Positions 25,695 through 35,349 of a stretch of DNA of 64,000 nt are shown here, piece by piece; within the stretch, counting starts at the first letter, position 1; each line of letters begins with the position of its first letter. The notes beneath the pieces were generated by a model that ran no database searches, was not told the origin of the DNA, and saw only the letters and a list, made by a program, of their open reading frames with translations. Made by a program: the position numbers and the translations under genes. The stretch lies in assembly GCA_017651185.1 (NCBI GenBank), contig JAGCDJ010000019.1, positions 62,001 to 126,000 on the forward strand, read 5' to 3'. This stretch comes from Bacteroidales bacterium (lineage in GTDB: Bacteria > Bacteroidota > Bacteroidia > Bacteroidales > ML635J-15).

Positions 25695-26795
25695 ATGAAA
25701 AAGTTGTTTTTAGTATTTCTGGTTTTGTCGCTTGCTGTAGCTGTATCGGCACAGACAAAGCAGCCGCAGATTTCGTGGGAAAAGACCACGCATAATTTCG
25801 GCGTATTCAAGGAAGAAGCAGGTTTGCAGACCGCCATTTTCGAGTTTACCAATGTTGGCGAAGAACCGCTGGTGCTTACCAATGTGAAGGCATCGTGCGG
25901 ATGTACAGCAACCGACTATACAAAGGAACCAATACAGAAAGGTAAGAAAGGATTCGTTAAGGCATCTTACAATCCGCAGAATCGTCCGGGAAAATTCAAC
26001 AAGACAATAACAGTAACTACAAACTGTGAAGCGCCGACGACAATTCTTACTATTACAGGAGAGGTTACTGCTCGCGAAAAAACTGTCGAAGACTATTATC
26101 CGAAAGATTTCAGCGGATTGAGGTTGAGAACTGCTCATTTGGCATTGAACAATGTTTACAACACTGAAACAAAGACCGATACTATCGGAGTGGTAAACAT
26201 GACAGATGCACCGATGAAGGTTACTTTCCAGAATGTACCGAAGCATGTTAAGATATGGATGGAACCGGCAACTCTTGCTGCAAAGAAACCGAATGAAAAG
26301 ATGGGACAGACTGGTGTAATCCATGTTTCTTACGATGCAAAGCAAAAAAATGACTGGGGATTTTTGCAGGATAGAATTTCGGTAGTCGTTAACGACAGTG
26401 TCAACGGCAAGAACAAGATAACCGTAAGTGCAACGATAGTTGAGGACTTCTCGCACCTGTCACCGACAGAACTTGCCAATGCTCCTAAGATTGTCTTCTC
26501 GCAGACTGAATACGATTTTGGTACAATCAAGCAGGGCGACAAGGTTACATACGAGTACAAGTTCAAGAATGAAGGCAAGTCCGACCTTATCATCCGTAAG
26601 GTAAAGGCAACCTGCGGTTGCACCGTTCCGAATCCTGAGAAGATGGTTATTAAACCAGGCGAGGAAAGTTTCATCAAGGCAACTTTCAACTCAGCAGGCA
26701 AGAAAGGTCATCAGAGCAAGCCGATTACTATCACCACCAACGACCCGACAAATTCGAGCATGGTTGTGAAGATTGTCGGCAACATCGAGGAATAG
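25695..26795 (+). CDS. Exported DUF1573 protein (two DUF1573 domains)
   Basis: This 366-aa protein has a signal peptide (MKKLFLVFLVLSLAVAVSAQ). An N-terminal DUF1573 domain (about 25-130; TNVKASCGCTATDYTKEP is identical to the neighbour), a linking beta-domain (about 140-255), and a second DUF1573 domain (about 265-366; EYDFGTIKQGDKVTYEYKFK and VKATCGCTVP) follow. The CGCT cysteine pair recurs in each copy. It is probably cotranscribed with the gene before it and ends at a strong terminator (26812-26850). Confidence 0.85.
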   Translation: MKKLFLVFLVLSLAVAVSAQTKQPQISWEKTTHNFGVFKEEAGLQTAIFEFTNVGEEPLVLTNVKASCGCTATDYTKEPIQKGKKGFVKASYNPQNRPGKFNKTITVTTNCEAPTTILTITGEVTAREKTVEDYYPKDFSGLRLRTAHLALNNVYNTETKTDTIGVVNMTDAPMKVTFQNVPKHVKIWMEPATLAAKKPNEKMGQTGVIHVSYDAKQKNDWGFLQDRISVVVNDSVNGKNKITVSATIVEDFSHLSPTELANAPKIVFSQTEYDFGTIKQGDKVTYEYKFKNEGKSDLIIRKVKATCGCTVPNPEKMVIKPGEESFIKATFNSAGKKGHQSKPITITTNDPTNSSMVVKIVGNIEE

Positions 26796-26811
26796 CATAG
26801 TGCAATGCAAT

Positions 26812-26850
26812 ACCAAAAAGGCGGGTGGATTTTCCATCCGCTTTTTTGGT
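26812..26850 (+). terminator. Rho-independent terminator of the DUF1573 pair
   Basis: ACCAAAAA...GCGGGTGG pairs with CCATCCGC...TTTTTTGGT around an ATTTT loop; the T run is part of the right arm. Confidence 0.8.
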
Positions 26851-26890
26851 ATTATAAACCTTGGGCTAAAATATTCAAACCATTTCAAGT

Positions 26891-26914
26891 CATCAAATTA
26901 TTGAATCATCAAAT
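26891..26914. repeat. Low-complexity phrase matching 12480-12537
   Basis: catcaaattattgaatcat here is found again at the end of the phrase before the OYE-family gene. Confidence 0.55.
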
Positions 26915-26945
26915 ATTTTTCTTATCTTTCGCAAAATTTTTGAGT

Positions 26946-29900
26946 ATGAAGCGAGTTTTGGTTCTTGTAATTATAATGATGTTTGTGTGCGCTATGTCGT
27001 TTGCACAAAATGCTGATTATGAAAAAAATACACTTGTTGTTAAGTTGCAGTCCAATGTAAACGGAAATTTTTTCAAATCGTCGGATTTGAATGATTTTCG
27101 TTCTGCTTTCGGTGATTTTGACTGCAAAGTTGAATTTCCAGATGCAGTAAAGCCAGAAAAGGAGTACAACAATTATGGACACCGTATGGTTGACATTACG
27201 AATATTTACCGGCTGGTATTCCGTCGCGATATTGATGTAATGCAGGCTGTTAGTTTTCTATCGAAGTTCCGCGAGGTGGAATATGCCGAACCTCTTTACA
27301 AGGTTTCGCTTCTTGATATTCCCAACGATCCGCTTGCTCGTCCCGAAAATGTTAACTCCGACGGTGCCTACCAATATTGGACTCGTAACGTGCATTCGTA
27401 CGAAGCATGGGACATCTGCAAGGGTGATACTTCTATTGTAATTGGCATATCCGACACGGGCACAGGACTTACTCATAACGACCTTGCAGGCAATATCAAG
27501 GTCAATTACGATGATGTTCTCGATGGCATCGACAACGACAACGACGGTTACATTGACAATTATAAGGGATGGAATTTCGCACATGACAACAATAACGCAC
27601 AAATTCCGCACGGATGCAACAGCAACGAGCATGGTGCGTATGTGTCTGGTATTGCGGCAGCAGTTACCAACAATGGCATCGGCGTATCGGGTGCGGGTTA
27701 TAACTGCAAGTTCGTGCCGCTGCGAATCATGAACGATGAAGGTTCGCTAGTAAATGTGTATCAGTCGATTGTGTATGCTGCTAATCATCGTTTCGATGTC
27801 GTGAACTGTAGTTGGGGAGGAACATCGTACCAGCAGATGGGACAGGATGTAGTTAATTATGCGACAATCAATTACGATGTGCTTGTTGTGGCAGCGGCAG
27901 GCAACGAGGGCGTCGAAGGAAAATTTTATCCGGCGTCATTCGAGAATGTGGTGTCGGTGGCGGCAACCGACAAGAATGATGCTAAGTGGAACAACTCATC
28001 GTTTTCTACAACAGTTGATGTTTCTGCACCCGGGACAATGTACGTTTCTACGAGCGAAAACGGTTATGCTACAATGTGGGGCGGAACATCATTCGCAAGT
28101 CCGATAGTTGCTGGAAGTGCAGGAATTTTGCGTTCGTTCTACCGCAATTATAACGCGCAGCAGATAGGGGAGATAATCCGCGTTTCCGCCGATAATATTG
28201 ATACACTGAATTATCTTGTTCCCGATTCCATAATGCAGGTTGATAGTACTTTTGTAGAATATATCGACAGCATTTCTGTTGACAGTACATGGAACGACCA
28301 ACTATACTCATACGATAGCATTTCAATCGATAGCAGTTGGAACGAGGAATTGCTGGCATACGAGTACGATACTATTCATAATGAGGTCTTTGTTGGAGGT
28401 TATGAATACGATACGACTCATTTTGATGTATATCTTGGTCAATATGTATTTGATACGACATATTTGGATGCTTCGTATCGCGTATATTTCAACGCCAATT
28501 ATGCAGGAATGATGGGAAGTGGCAGGTTGAATCTATACAAGGCATTGACAATTAGTGCCGACAGTTTGTATTCTACCAGATTCCACGATTTTATATTCGA
28601 CAGGCACGATGATGTAGTTGAAATTGGTGGCATTGTGACCAATTATCTTGGCGATAGAAACAACTTGAATATGATGTTTTCTGTTGAGTCGCCTTATGTT
28701 TCGGTCGAAACTGATAATCTTGCTATGGGGTATATGTCATCGATGCAGACAGACAGTTTGCCTATTTCAAGTGCTATACGGCTAGTTGTTTTGCCCGATG
28801 CTCCGCAGGAACTTACCGTAAAGATGAAGATAACCTTTGTTTCGGATGAAATTGTAACTGAGCAGATAATCGATGTGCCAGTAAATGGCGGTTTTGTTGA
28901 TGTGAACACAGGAGGACTAAATCTTTCTATTGCTGGAAACGGGCGTCTTGGGTATGTAGGATTGAATACTGAGGTAGGACATGGCTTTTATCTTGATGAC
29001 TATTACGAATTGTTCTATGATTGCGGTATAATAGCAGGAATTTCAGGTTCGGAAATGTATAGTGCAGTACGTCAGGTTACCGACTTTTCAGTGGTTGAAT
29101 ATCCTCATTTTGTGGAAGATACGCTTGCTTTTACTCATGTCGTTGCAAAAATGACCGACACCCTTGACTATAATTCCCGAAATATGGAGATTACACTTGA
29201 TGTGTATGCTGATGATGAAAATTATATAATTGCGGAGTATAGCATTGTAAACAAAGGACTTGATCCCGTCGAAGGGTATTATTTCGGTTTGTTTGCCGAC
29301 TGGGACTTGTACGAACCGGTTGTGAACAAAAGCATATACGATGAAACTCGCAAGTTCATGTATTGTGCGTACAATGGTGACAATTCGCTATATGCAGGAA
29401 TGAAACTGCTTGGTAGTGATCAGGCGATAAACTATTCGTTGGCAAACAAGTCGGGTGGTGATGGTGTAGTTGATATTTCTGATGGATTTTCGGATTTGGA
29501 GAGGTACTATATGATTTCGAATACTTCGGTCTACGCTGCTACCGGTGATATTGTACAGTACACAGGTGCCGATGCAGTGAACATTGGCGCTGGTGATACG
29601 GCGAGGGTAAGTATAGCATTGTTTGCTGCTGATTCGTATTCGCGTATGGCAGAAGCGGTTGATGCTGCTGTGGCGAAATATTCCTATCTGCATGGTGAGA
29701 CAGAAGAAGAGTATAGTGTCGACATGCAAATGGTAGAAAGATTGTCAGTTTTGCCTAATCCTGTAGCAGAATTACTTGAGTTGTCTGGCGTAGACGGAGA
29801 TTTTGACGTCAAAGTTTATGATGCATTTGGCAGATGCGTATTTTCGGAAAAGAGTGTGTCGATAATTGATGTGTCGGCATTTTCAGCAGGAACTTATACC

Positions 29901-29960
29901 ATTTCGGTTTCGGATGCCAATGGAATAAGGAATGCCAAGTTTGTGAAAGTAAGTTTTTAA
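26946..29960 (+). CDS. Secreted subtilisin-like (S8) protease with T9SS sorting domain
   Basis: I start this 1004-aa protein at ATG 26946, the methionine of the signal peptide MKRVLVLVIIMMFVCAMSFA. The S8 catalytic triad is Asp170 (GISDTGTG), His229 (NEHGAYVSGIA) and Ser382 (GGTSFASPIVAG). After the Ser there is an insertion (about 415-515) of Asp/Ser/Tyr-rich imperfect repeats (YDSISIDSSWNEEL, YEYDTTHFDVYLG) before the catalytic domain resumes. Residues about 930-1004 form a T9SS type A sorting domain (LSVLPNPVAELLEL ... FSAGTYTISVSD). It is probably a cell-surface or released protease. Confidence 0.9.
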   Translation: MKRVLVLVIIMMFVCAMSFAQNADYEKNTLVVKLQSNVNGNFFKSSDLNDFRSAFGDFDCKVEFPDAVKPEKEYNNYGHRMVDITNIYRLVFRRDIDVMQAVSFLSKFREVEYAEPLYKVSLLDIPNDPLARPENVNSDGAYQYWTRNVHSYEAWDICKGDTSIVIGISDTGTGLTHNDLAGNIKVNYDDVLDGIDNDNDGYIDNYKGWNFAHDNNNAQIPHGCNSNEHGAYVSGIAAAVTNNGIGVSGAGYNCKFVPLRIMNDEGSLVNVYQSIVYAANHRFDVVNCSWGGTSYQQMGQDVVNYATINYDVLVVAAAGNEGVEGKFYPASFENVVSVAATDKNDAKWNNSSFSTTVDVSAPGTMYVSTSENGYATMWGGTSFASPIVAGSAGILRSFYRNYNAQQIGEIIRVSADNIDTLNYLVPDSIMQVDSTFVEYIDSISVDSTWNDQLYSYDSISIDSSWNEELLAYEYDTIHNEVFVGGYEYDTTHFDVYLGQYVFDTTYLDASYRVYFNANYAGMMGSGRLNLYKALTISADSLYSTRFHDFIFDRHDDVVEIGGIVTNYLGDRNNLNMMFSVESPYVSVETDNLAMGYMSSMQTDSLPISSAIRLVVLPDAPQELTVKMKITFVSDEIVTEQIIDVPVNGGFVDVNTGGLNLSIAGNGRLGYVGLNTEVGHGFYLDDYYELFYDCGIIAGISGSEMYSAVRQVTDFSVVEYPHFVEDTLAFTHVVAKMTDTLDYNSRNMEITLDVYADDENYIIAEYSIVNKGLDPVEGYYFGLFADWDLYEPVVNKSIYDETRKFMYCAYNGDNSLYAGMKLLGSDQAINYSLANKSGGDGVVDISDGFSDLERYYMISNTSVYAATGDIVQYTGADAVNIGAGDTARVSIALFAADSYSRMAEAVDAAVAKYSYLHGETEEEYSVDMQMVERLSVLPNPVAELLELSGVDGDFDVKVYDAFGRCVFSEKSVSIIDVSAFSAGTYTISVSDANGIRNAKFVKVSF

Positions 29961-29992
29961 CTTTCAACTTTCAGCATTTGGTTGCAGAACTT

Positions 29993-30673
29993 TTAGACGC
30001 ACTTTTCCCTCTTTTCATATTCCTTTATCAGTCCCTCTGCGCTTCGTGCGCTTAGTTTCAGCCATTGTGCGAGCAGTTCCGTTCTTTCTTCCAATGACAA
30101 ATGCCAGTTTATATCGGAATTTCTTAATCTGGTTGTTAATTCGTATAGACATAGGGCTGCTGAAACGGAGATGTTGAAACTTTCGGTAAATCCATACATT
30201 GGTATGCGCACGAACTCATCGGCATTTTGCATTACAATGTCGGAAAGTCCAGGTTTTTCCGAACCGAAGAACAATGCTATTTTGCCTTTTGTCAGGTCGA
30301 GATCCTTTATTAGGACGTCGTTGGTGTGAGGGGTTGTTGCAACAATCCTGTATCCGGCATCGCGGACGGCTTTTATTGCATCGAGTGTGTTGTTTTCCTT
30401 CTGGTTGAAGCGCGATATGCTCAACCATTGCGACGAACCCATGGCAACATCCTTGTTTTCCATGTAACTGTAGCGGTTTTCTATGAAATTGACATGTTGT
30501 ATGCCAAAGCAATCGCAACTGCGCAATACAGCCGAGGCGTTGTGAGTCTGGAAAATATCTTCGAGGACTACGGAAATATAACTTGTGCGTTCGTCAAGAA
30601 CCTTGTTGAGAATCTGTAACCTTTCCTCGGTTACATAATTTGTGAGCAGTTTTATTATTTCTTGTGTTTCCAT
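29993..30673 (-). CDS. trmH: tRNA (guanosine-2'-O-)-methyltransferase TrmH, SpoU family
   Basis: This 226-aa SPOUT methyltransferase has motif 1 in VLEDIFQTHNASAVLRSCDC, motif 2 in ALFFGSEKPGLSD and motif 3 in GFTESFNISVSAALCLYEL. These build the knotted SAM site; TrmH methylates the ribose of G18 in tRNA. The C-terminal basic helix region matches TrmH length. The gene follows HU on the same strand, beyond the HU terminator. Confidence 0.88.
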   Translation of the reverse strand: METQEIIKLLTNYVTEERLQILNKVLDERTSYISVVLEDIFQTHNASAVLRSCDCFGIQHVNFIENRYSYMENKDVAMGSSQWLSISRFNQKENNTLDAIKAVRDAGYRIVATTPHTNDVLIKDLDLTKGKIALFFGSEKPGLSDIVMQNADEFVRIPMYGFTESFNISVSAALCLYELTTRLRNSDINWHLSLEERTELLAQWLKLSARSAEGLIKEYEKREKCV

Positions 30674-30677
30674 AATG

Positions 30678-30706
30678 AAAAAAAAGGGAACATTATGTCC
30701 CCTTTA
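30678..30706 (-). terminator. Rho-independent terminator of the HU gene
   Basis: The minus strand forms AAAGGGGACA / TGTTCCCTTT (one mismatch) followed by a run of eight Ts. Confidence 0.75.
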
Positions 30707-30727
30707 ATGTCGTTTTTGCAAAGCTGC

Positions 30728-31015
30728 TTATTTTTTCTTGCTGTTTACAGCCTTCTTAAGAGTAGCACCTGCTGAGAACTTTACAACGTTCTTTGCCGGA
30801 ATCTTAATAACTTCGCTTGGTTTCTGAGGATTGTGACCAGTCCTTGCAGCTCTCTTTGTTACGCCAAATGAACCGAAACCGATAAGAGTCAATGATTCAC
30901 CCTTCTTTAAGCATTCCTGTGTGCTTTCCATGAAAGCATCAAGTGCGCGCTTTGCATCAGCCTTTGTCATGCCTGCCTTTGCAGCCATTTTTTCTACTAA
31001 TTCTACTTTGTTCAT
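30728..31015 (-). CDS. HU family DNA-binding protein
   Basis: This 95-aa basic nucleoid protein starts MNKVELVEKMAAKAGMTKAD and contains the HU/IHF signature GFGSFGVTKRAARTGHNPQ. HU dimers bend and coat DNA. The reading frame extends further upstream, but ATG 31015 gives the conserved HU start and lies 43 bases after a -7 box. Isolated gene with its own promoter and terminator. Confidence 0.95.
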   Translation of the reverse strand: MNKVELVEKMAAKAGMTKADAKRALDAFMESTQECLKKGESLTLIGFGSFGVTKRAARTGHNPQKPSEVIKIPAKNVVKFSAGATLKKAVNSKKK

Positions 31016-31344
31016 CTTAAAAATTTTTTTGTGTTTGATACTAATTGATATTTTGAGCAAAAGTATAAAAAGACTGTATATCTCCAAACTTTTTTATCGG
31101 ATAAAATGCAAATTGTTAATATCTTGTTAGTTTTTGTTAATAACTGCGCCAGTTTTTTGTGTTTTCTTGTCGAATGCTCTCTGGTAGTGGACTTTATTGG
31201 TGAACGTATTTATAAACAATTTTTGTTAAAAAATTGATTGCTTGGACTTGTATATGTGTGCAGAATTTTGTATTTTAGCAACAATTTTGTGTAAAACACA
31301 AGGATTTGATTATAAGAATATTAGAAATAAAATTACGATAAGAA
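31016..31344. promoter_or_regulatory. Divergent HU/gyrA promoter region
   Basis: This 329-bp gap contains a minus-strand TACTTTTG box at 31058-31065 for HU and a plus-strand TATTTTAG at 31271-31278, a weaker match, for gyrA. I see no small ORF. Confidence 0.5.
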
Positions 31345-33978
31345 ATGCTTGAAGAAGAAGGAAGAGCAAAGATAATTTCGATTAGTGTCGAAGATGAAAT
31401 GAAGTCGGCATACATCGACTATTCAATGTCTGTAATAGTTTCGCGTGCATTGCCGGATGTTAGGGACGGTTTGAAACCCGTTCAGAGAAGAATCTTGTTC
31501 GGAATGGAAGGTCTGGGTTTGGCTCCTGGCAAACCGCACAAGAAATCGGCAAGAATCGTCGGTGAAGTAATGGGTAAATACCATCCTCATGGCGACTCGT
31601 CTGTTTATTTTGCAATGGTAAGGCTTGCCCAGAACTGGGTAATGAGATATACTTTCGTCGATGGCCAGGGTAACTTCGGTTCGGTTGACGGCGATAGCCC
31701 TGCTGCTATGCGTTACACAGAGGCTCGTCTGTCGAAGATTTCGGACGAAATGATGGCCGACATGGACAAGGAAACCGTTGATTTCGTTAACAATTTCGAT
31801 GATTCGTTGCAGGAGCCGAGTGTGTTGCCGACTAAAATACCTAACCTTATAGTTAACGGTGCAAATGGTATCGCCGTAGGTATGGCAACCAACATGGCAC
31901 CGCACAACCTTGCACAGACAATCGATGCAACAGTTGCTTATATTGACAATCCTGAAATAGAAGTCGATGAACTTGGTAAGATAATCCAGGCGCCAGATTT
32001 CCCTACTGGCGGTATTATATATGGTATCGATGGTGTTCGCGAGGCATACGCAACTGGTCACGGTCGCGTTGTCATCCGTTCCAAGACCGAAATAGAGACT
32101 TCGGAACGCGGTCACGAGCGCATAGTCGTTACCGAAATACCTTACATGGTCAACAAGGCAGAACTCATCAAGCATATTGCTAACCTTGTTACTGACAAGA
32201 AGATTGAAGGTATTTCCAATGTCAATGATGAATCCGACCGCCGCGTTGGTATGCGCATCGTTATCGACATCAAGCGTGATGCTGTGGCTAATGTGGTACT
32301 CAATAAGTTGTACAAGTACACTGAATTGCAGTCGTCATTCAGCATCAACAACATAGCACTTGTAAAGGGTCGTCCGATGGTGCTTAACCTCAAGGATTTG
32401 ATTCACTATTTTGTTGAACATCGTCTTGATGTCGTTACCCGTCGTACAGAATTCGAACTCCGCAAGGCAGAAGAACGCGCTCACATTGTACAGGGCTTGA
32501 TTATCGCTAGCGACAATATTGACGAAGTAATACAGATTATCAAGTCGTCGGACAGTCCTACCGAAGCAAAAGAAAGATTGATGCAGCGTTTCTCGCTTTC
32601 TGAAATCCAGGCATCGGCAATCGTTGATATGCGTCTCAAACAGTTGACCGGTCTCGAACAGGAAAAGTTGAGAGCCGAGTACGAAGAGTTGATGAAGCGC
32701 ATCGAATACTTGAAGGAATTGCTTGCCAGCGTAGAAATGAGAATGCAGGTAATCAAGGACGAACTTCTTGAAATAAAGGAAAAATACGGCGACGAACGCA
32801 AGACCGAAGTTGTTTATGCTTCTGAAGATATGAATCCGGAAGATTTCTATGCTAACGAAGAAGTTGTTATTACAATTTCACACCTCGGATACATGAAGCG
32901 CACTTCGTTGTCGGAATTCAAGTCGCAGAATAGGGGTGGTGTAGGTTCCAAGGGAACTGCAACTCGCGAAGAGGACTTCGTTGAACACATGTTCGTTGCC
33001 ACAATGCACAATACCTTATTATTATTTACAAAGCTCGGAAAGTGCTACTGGCTTAAGGTTTACGAAATTCCGGAAGGAACAAAGACGTCAAAGGGTCGCC
33101 ATATACAGAACATTATCAACATTGACAAGGACGATGAAGTTAAGGCATACTTGAATGTCAAGTCGCTGAAGGATGTTGACTACATCAATAGGACTTACGT
33201 TGTGATGTGTACTCGCAATGGTGTGTTCAAGAAGACCTTGCTTGAGGAATATTCGCGTCCGCGTCAGAATGGCGTCAACGCTATCAATGTTCGCGAAGGC
33301 GATATGCTTCTTACCGCGTCGCTCATCGAAGACGTTGAAGGCGAAGCTCCAACCAATGTGATGATTGGTGCATACGGTGGCAAGACCATCCGCTTCCCGC
33401 ACGACATTGTTCGTCCGATTGGTAGAACAGCAACAGGTGTTAAGGGTATAACCCTTGATGACGATGATTATGTAATAGGTATGATTACAGTTCGTCCAGA
33501 TCAAGATGTGCTTGTTGTTTCAGAAAATGGTTACGGAAAGCGTTCGAGTATCGAGGACTATCGAGTTACAAACCGTGGCGGTAAAGGTGTCAAGACCTTG
33601 AATGTCACTGAAAAGACAGGAAATCTCATCAGTATAAATTCTGTTACAGACAACGACCACCTCATGATAATTAACCGTTCGGGTATAACTATCCGCTTGG
33701 CCGTTGATTCTCTGCGTGTAATGGGTCGTGCAACACAAGGTGTTCGCTTGATAAATCTTCGTGACGGTGATGTAATTGCTTCTGTTGCTAAGATTGAAGG
33801 TGGTGCCGAATTGGAACGCATTGCCGAGGAAGAAGCAGCCAAGATTGCACAGCTTGAAGCAGAAGCAGATGGAATAGTTCCTGCTGAAAATCAGGTAGAA
33901 GGAGAGGTTGAAGAAAATGGCGCAGAAATTGCAGAAGAAGCAAATAACGAGAATACTAACGAAAATGATAACATTTAA
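31345..33978 (+). CDS. gyrA: DNA gyrase subunit A
   Basis: This 877-aa type II topoisomerase subunit starts [19 protein letters not shown]. The catalytic tyrosine is Tyr124 in [10 protein letters not shown] and the quinolone pocket is [15 protein letters not shown] (82-96). The C-terminal beta-pinwheel carries a GyrA-box-like [10 protein letters not shown], and the tail is acidic. The position matching E. coli Ser83 is Ser85; the position matching Asp87 is Phe89 rather than an acidic residue. A TPR gene follows after 11 nt. Confidence 0.97.
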   Translation: MLEEEGRAKIISISVEDEMKSAYIDYSMSVIVSRALPDVRDGLKPVQRRILFGMEGLGLAPGKPHKKSARIVGEVMGKYHPHGDSSVYFAMVRLAQNWVMRYTFVDGQGNFGSVDGDSPAAMRYTEARLSKISDEMMADMDKETVDFVNNFDDSLQEPSVLPTKIPNLIVNGANGIAVGMATNMAPHNLAQTIDATVAYIDNPEIEVDELGKIIQAPDFPTGGIIYGIDGVREAYATGHGRVVIRSKTEIETSERGHERIVVTEIPYMVNKAELIKHIANLVTDKKIEGISNVNDESDRRVGMRIVIDIKRDAVANVVLNKLYKYTELQSSFSINNIALVKGRPMVLNLKDLIHYFVEHRLDVVTRRTEFELRKAEERAHIVQGLIIASDNIDEVIQIIKSSDSPTEAKERLMQRFSLSEIQASAIVDMRLKQLTGLEQEKLRAEYEELMKRIEYLKELLASVEMRMQVIKDELLEIKEKYGDERKTEVVYASEDMNPEDFYANEEVVITISHLGYMKRTSLSEFKSQNRGGVGSKGTATREEDFVEHMFVATMHNTLLLFTKLGKCYWLKVYEIPEGTKTSKGRHIQNIINIDKDDEVKAYLNVKSLKDVDYINRTYVVMCTRNGVFKKTLLEEYSRPRQNGVNAINVREGDMLLTASLIEDVEGEAPTNVMIGAYGGKTIRFPHDIVRPIGRTATGVKGITLDDDDYVIGMITVRPDQDVLVVSENGYGKRSSIEDYRVTNRGGKGVKTLNVTEKTGNLISINSVTDNDHLMIINRSGITIRLAVDSLRVMGRATQGVRLINLRDGDVIASVAKIEGGAELERIAEEEAAKIAQLEAEADGIVPAENQVEGEVEENGAEIAEEANNENTNENDNI

Positions 33979-33989
33979 ATTTTAAGACT

Positions 33990-35255
33990 ATGAAGAAGTT
34001 GTTTTTAATAGGTGTCGCACTGGTTTTGGCGCTTTCGATGAGTGCCCAGAAGCAGATGTTGACAAGCGCATGGAGCTATCTTAAGGATGGTTACCTTGAT
34101 GATGCAAAGAAAGCAATTGACAAGGCAGAATTAAATCCGCAGACGGCAGAAAATTACAAGACTTTCTGGTTCAAGGGTAATATTTATCTTGCATTGTCAA
34201 CAACAAAGAACAAGAAGTATCAGGCATTGTGCGACAATTGCATTGATGTTGCTTACGACTCTTACATGAAAGCGTTGAAGTTGAACTTTGTTAAACCTGA
34301 ACATAAGGACATTGATTTCACAACTCAGATGGGTCTTATGAAATTTGTAAGCGTTCTTCAGGAAGGCAACGAGGCATATTTTGAAAGTACAGAGGCATTG
34401 ATGGAGATACTTGGCGATAAGTTCCCCGAGATGTCGAGGGTGTACAAGGCAAAAGGCGAGGAAGCATGGAGAGCAAATGATTTTGAAGCAGCTTACAACA
34501 AATGGAGCAAAGCATCGGGAATTCCTTCATTTGCAGGTATTGACACTACCATATATTATTACACTTCTTTGGCTGCAATGAGGTGCAAGAAGTATGACGA
34601 GGCAATCGAGATTTGCGACATGCTTATAAAGATGGATTACGGTATGGACAACAAGGAAAGAATTTCCGTATATCAGAACTTGTCCATGGCATTGAAGGAA
34701 ACTGGTGATACAGCAAGAATGTTGAAAGTTTTGGATGAAGGTATAAATAAGTTCCCAAATGACAACTATCCGCTTGTAATCGAGACTTTTAACTACTATG
34801 TTGCATCTGGAAATTCGGGAAAGGCAAAGGATTATATCAACATGGCTATGGAAAAAGATCCTAACAATGCACAGTTCCTTGTAATTCGTGGTACTTTGTC
34901 GCAGGAAATGAAGGATGTTGCCTCGGCTGAAGCTGATTTCACAAAGGCACTTGAGATTGATCCTAACAATTACGATGCAGTATATGGACTTGGTGCATTG
35001 TTCATCAATGCGGCAGCCGATACTCTCGAATGGGCAGACAAGAATCTTCCTCCTACAGATTTTACTGCTTTCGAGAAATATCAGGAAATAGCAAAAGATT
35101 ATCAGACAAAAGCATTGCCACACTTGGAAAAGGCATTGTCGATTAAACCGAACGATTTGCAGGTCCTCCAAATCTTGAAGGAATTGTACTACAAGGCAGG
35201 CAAGTACGAGGAAAGCCAGCAGATGGGTGCAAGAATAAAGGAACTTACCGAATAA
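33990..35255 (+). CDS. Exported tetratricopeptide repeat protein
   Basis: This 421-aa protein has a signal peptide (MKKLFLIGVALVLALSMSAQ) and TPR-like helical pairs through the body (YDEAIEICDMLIKMDYG, AEADFTKALEIDPNNYDAVY, ALPHLEKALSIKPNDLQVLQ). TPRs mediate protein contacts in the periplasm. It is 11 nt downstream of gyrA and ends at a clear terminator, so it probably shares the gyrA transcript. Its partner is unknown. Confidence 0.85.
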   Translation: MKKLFLIGVALVLALSMSAQKQMLTSAWSYLKDGYLDDAKKAIDKAELNPQTAENYKTFWFKGNIYLALSTTKNKKYQALCDNCIDVAYDSYMKALKLNFVKPEHKDIDFTTQMGLMKFVSVLQEGNEAYFESTEALMEILGDKFPEMSRVYKAKGEEAWRANDFEAAYNKWSKASGIPSFAGIDTTIYYYTSLAAMRCKKYDEAIEICDMLIKMDYGMDNKERISVYQNLSMALKETGDTARMLKVLDEGINKFPNDNYPLVIETFNYYVASGNSGKAKDYINMAMEKDPNNAQFLVIRGTLSQEMKDVASAEADFTKALEIDPNNYDAVYGLGALFINAAADTLEWADKNLPPTDFTAFEKYQEIAKDYQTKALPHLEKALSIKPNDLQVLQILKELYYKAGKYEESQQMGARIKELTE

Positions 35256-35277
35256 GAATCATTATTTTGAGAATATG

Positions 35278-35306
35278 AAAGAGGACAGGATTGTCCTCTT
35301 TTTTTG
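35278..35306 (+). terminator. Rho-independent terminator after the gyrA-TPR unit
   Basis: AAAGAGGACA / TGTCCTCTTT with a short loop, followed by seven Ts. Confidence 0.85.
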
Positions 35307-35337
35307 TGTGGTATTAAATGTGTTTATAAAAAAATAT

Positions 35338-35345
35338 TATTTTTG
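35338..35345 (+). promoter_or_regulatory. -7 promoter element (TATTTTTG) of hsdR
   Basis: TATTTTTGTGCC ends only 5 bases before the hsdR ATG at 35350. If used, the transcript would start at about the start codon (leaderless). Confidence 0.45.
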
Positions 35346-35349
35346 TGCC

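Noticed and set aside
31423..32175. 250-codon ORF opposite gyrA
   Set aside because: Antisense shadow inside the conserved breakage-reunion domain.
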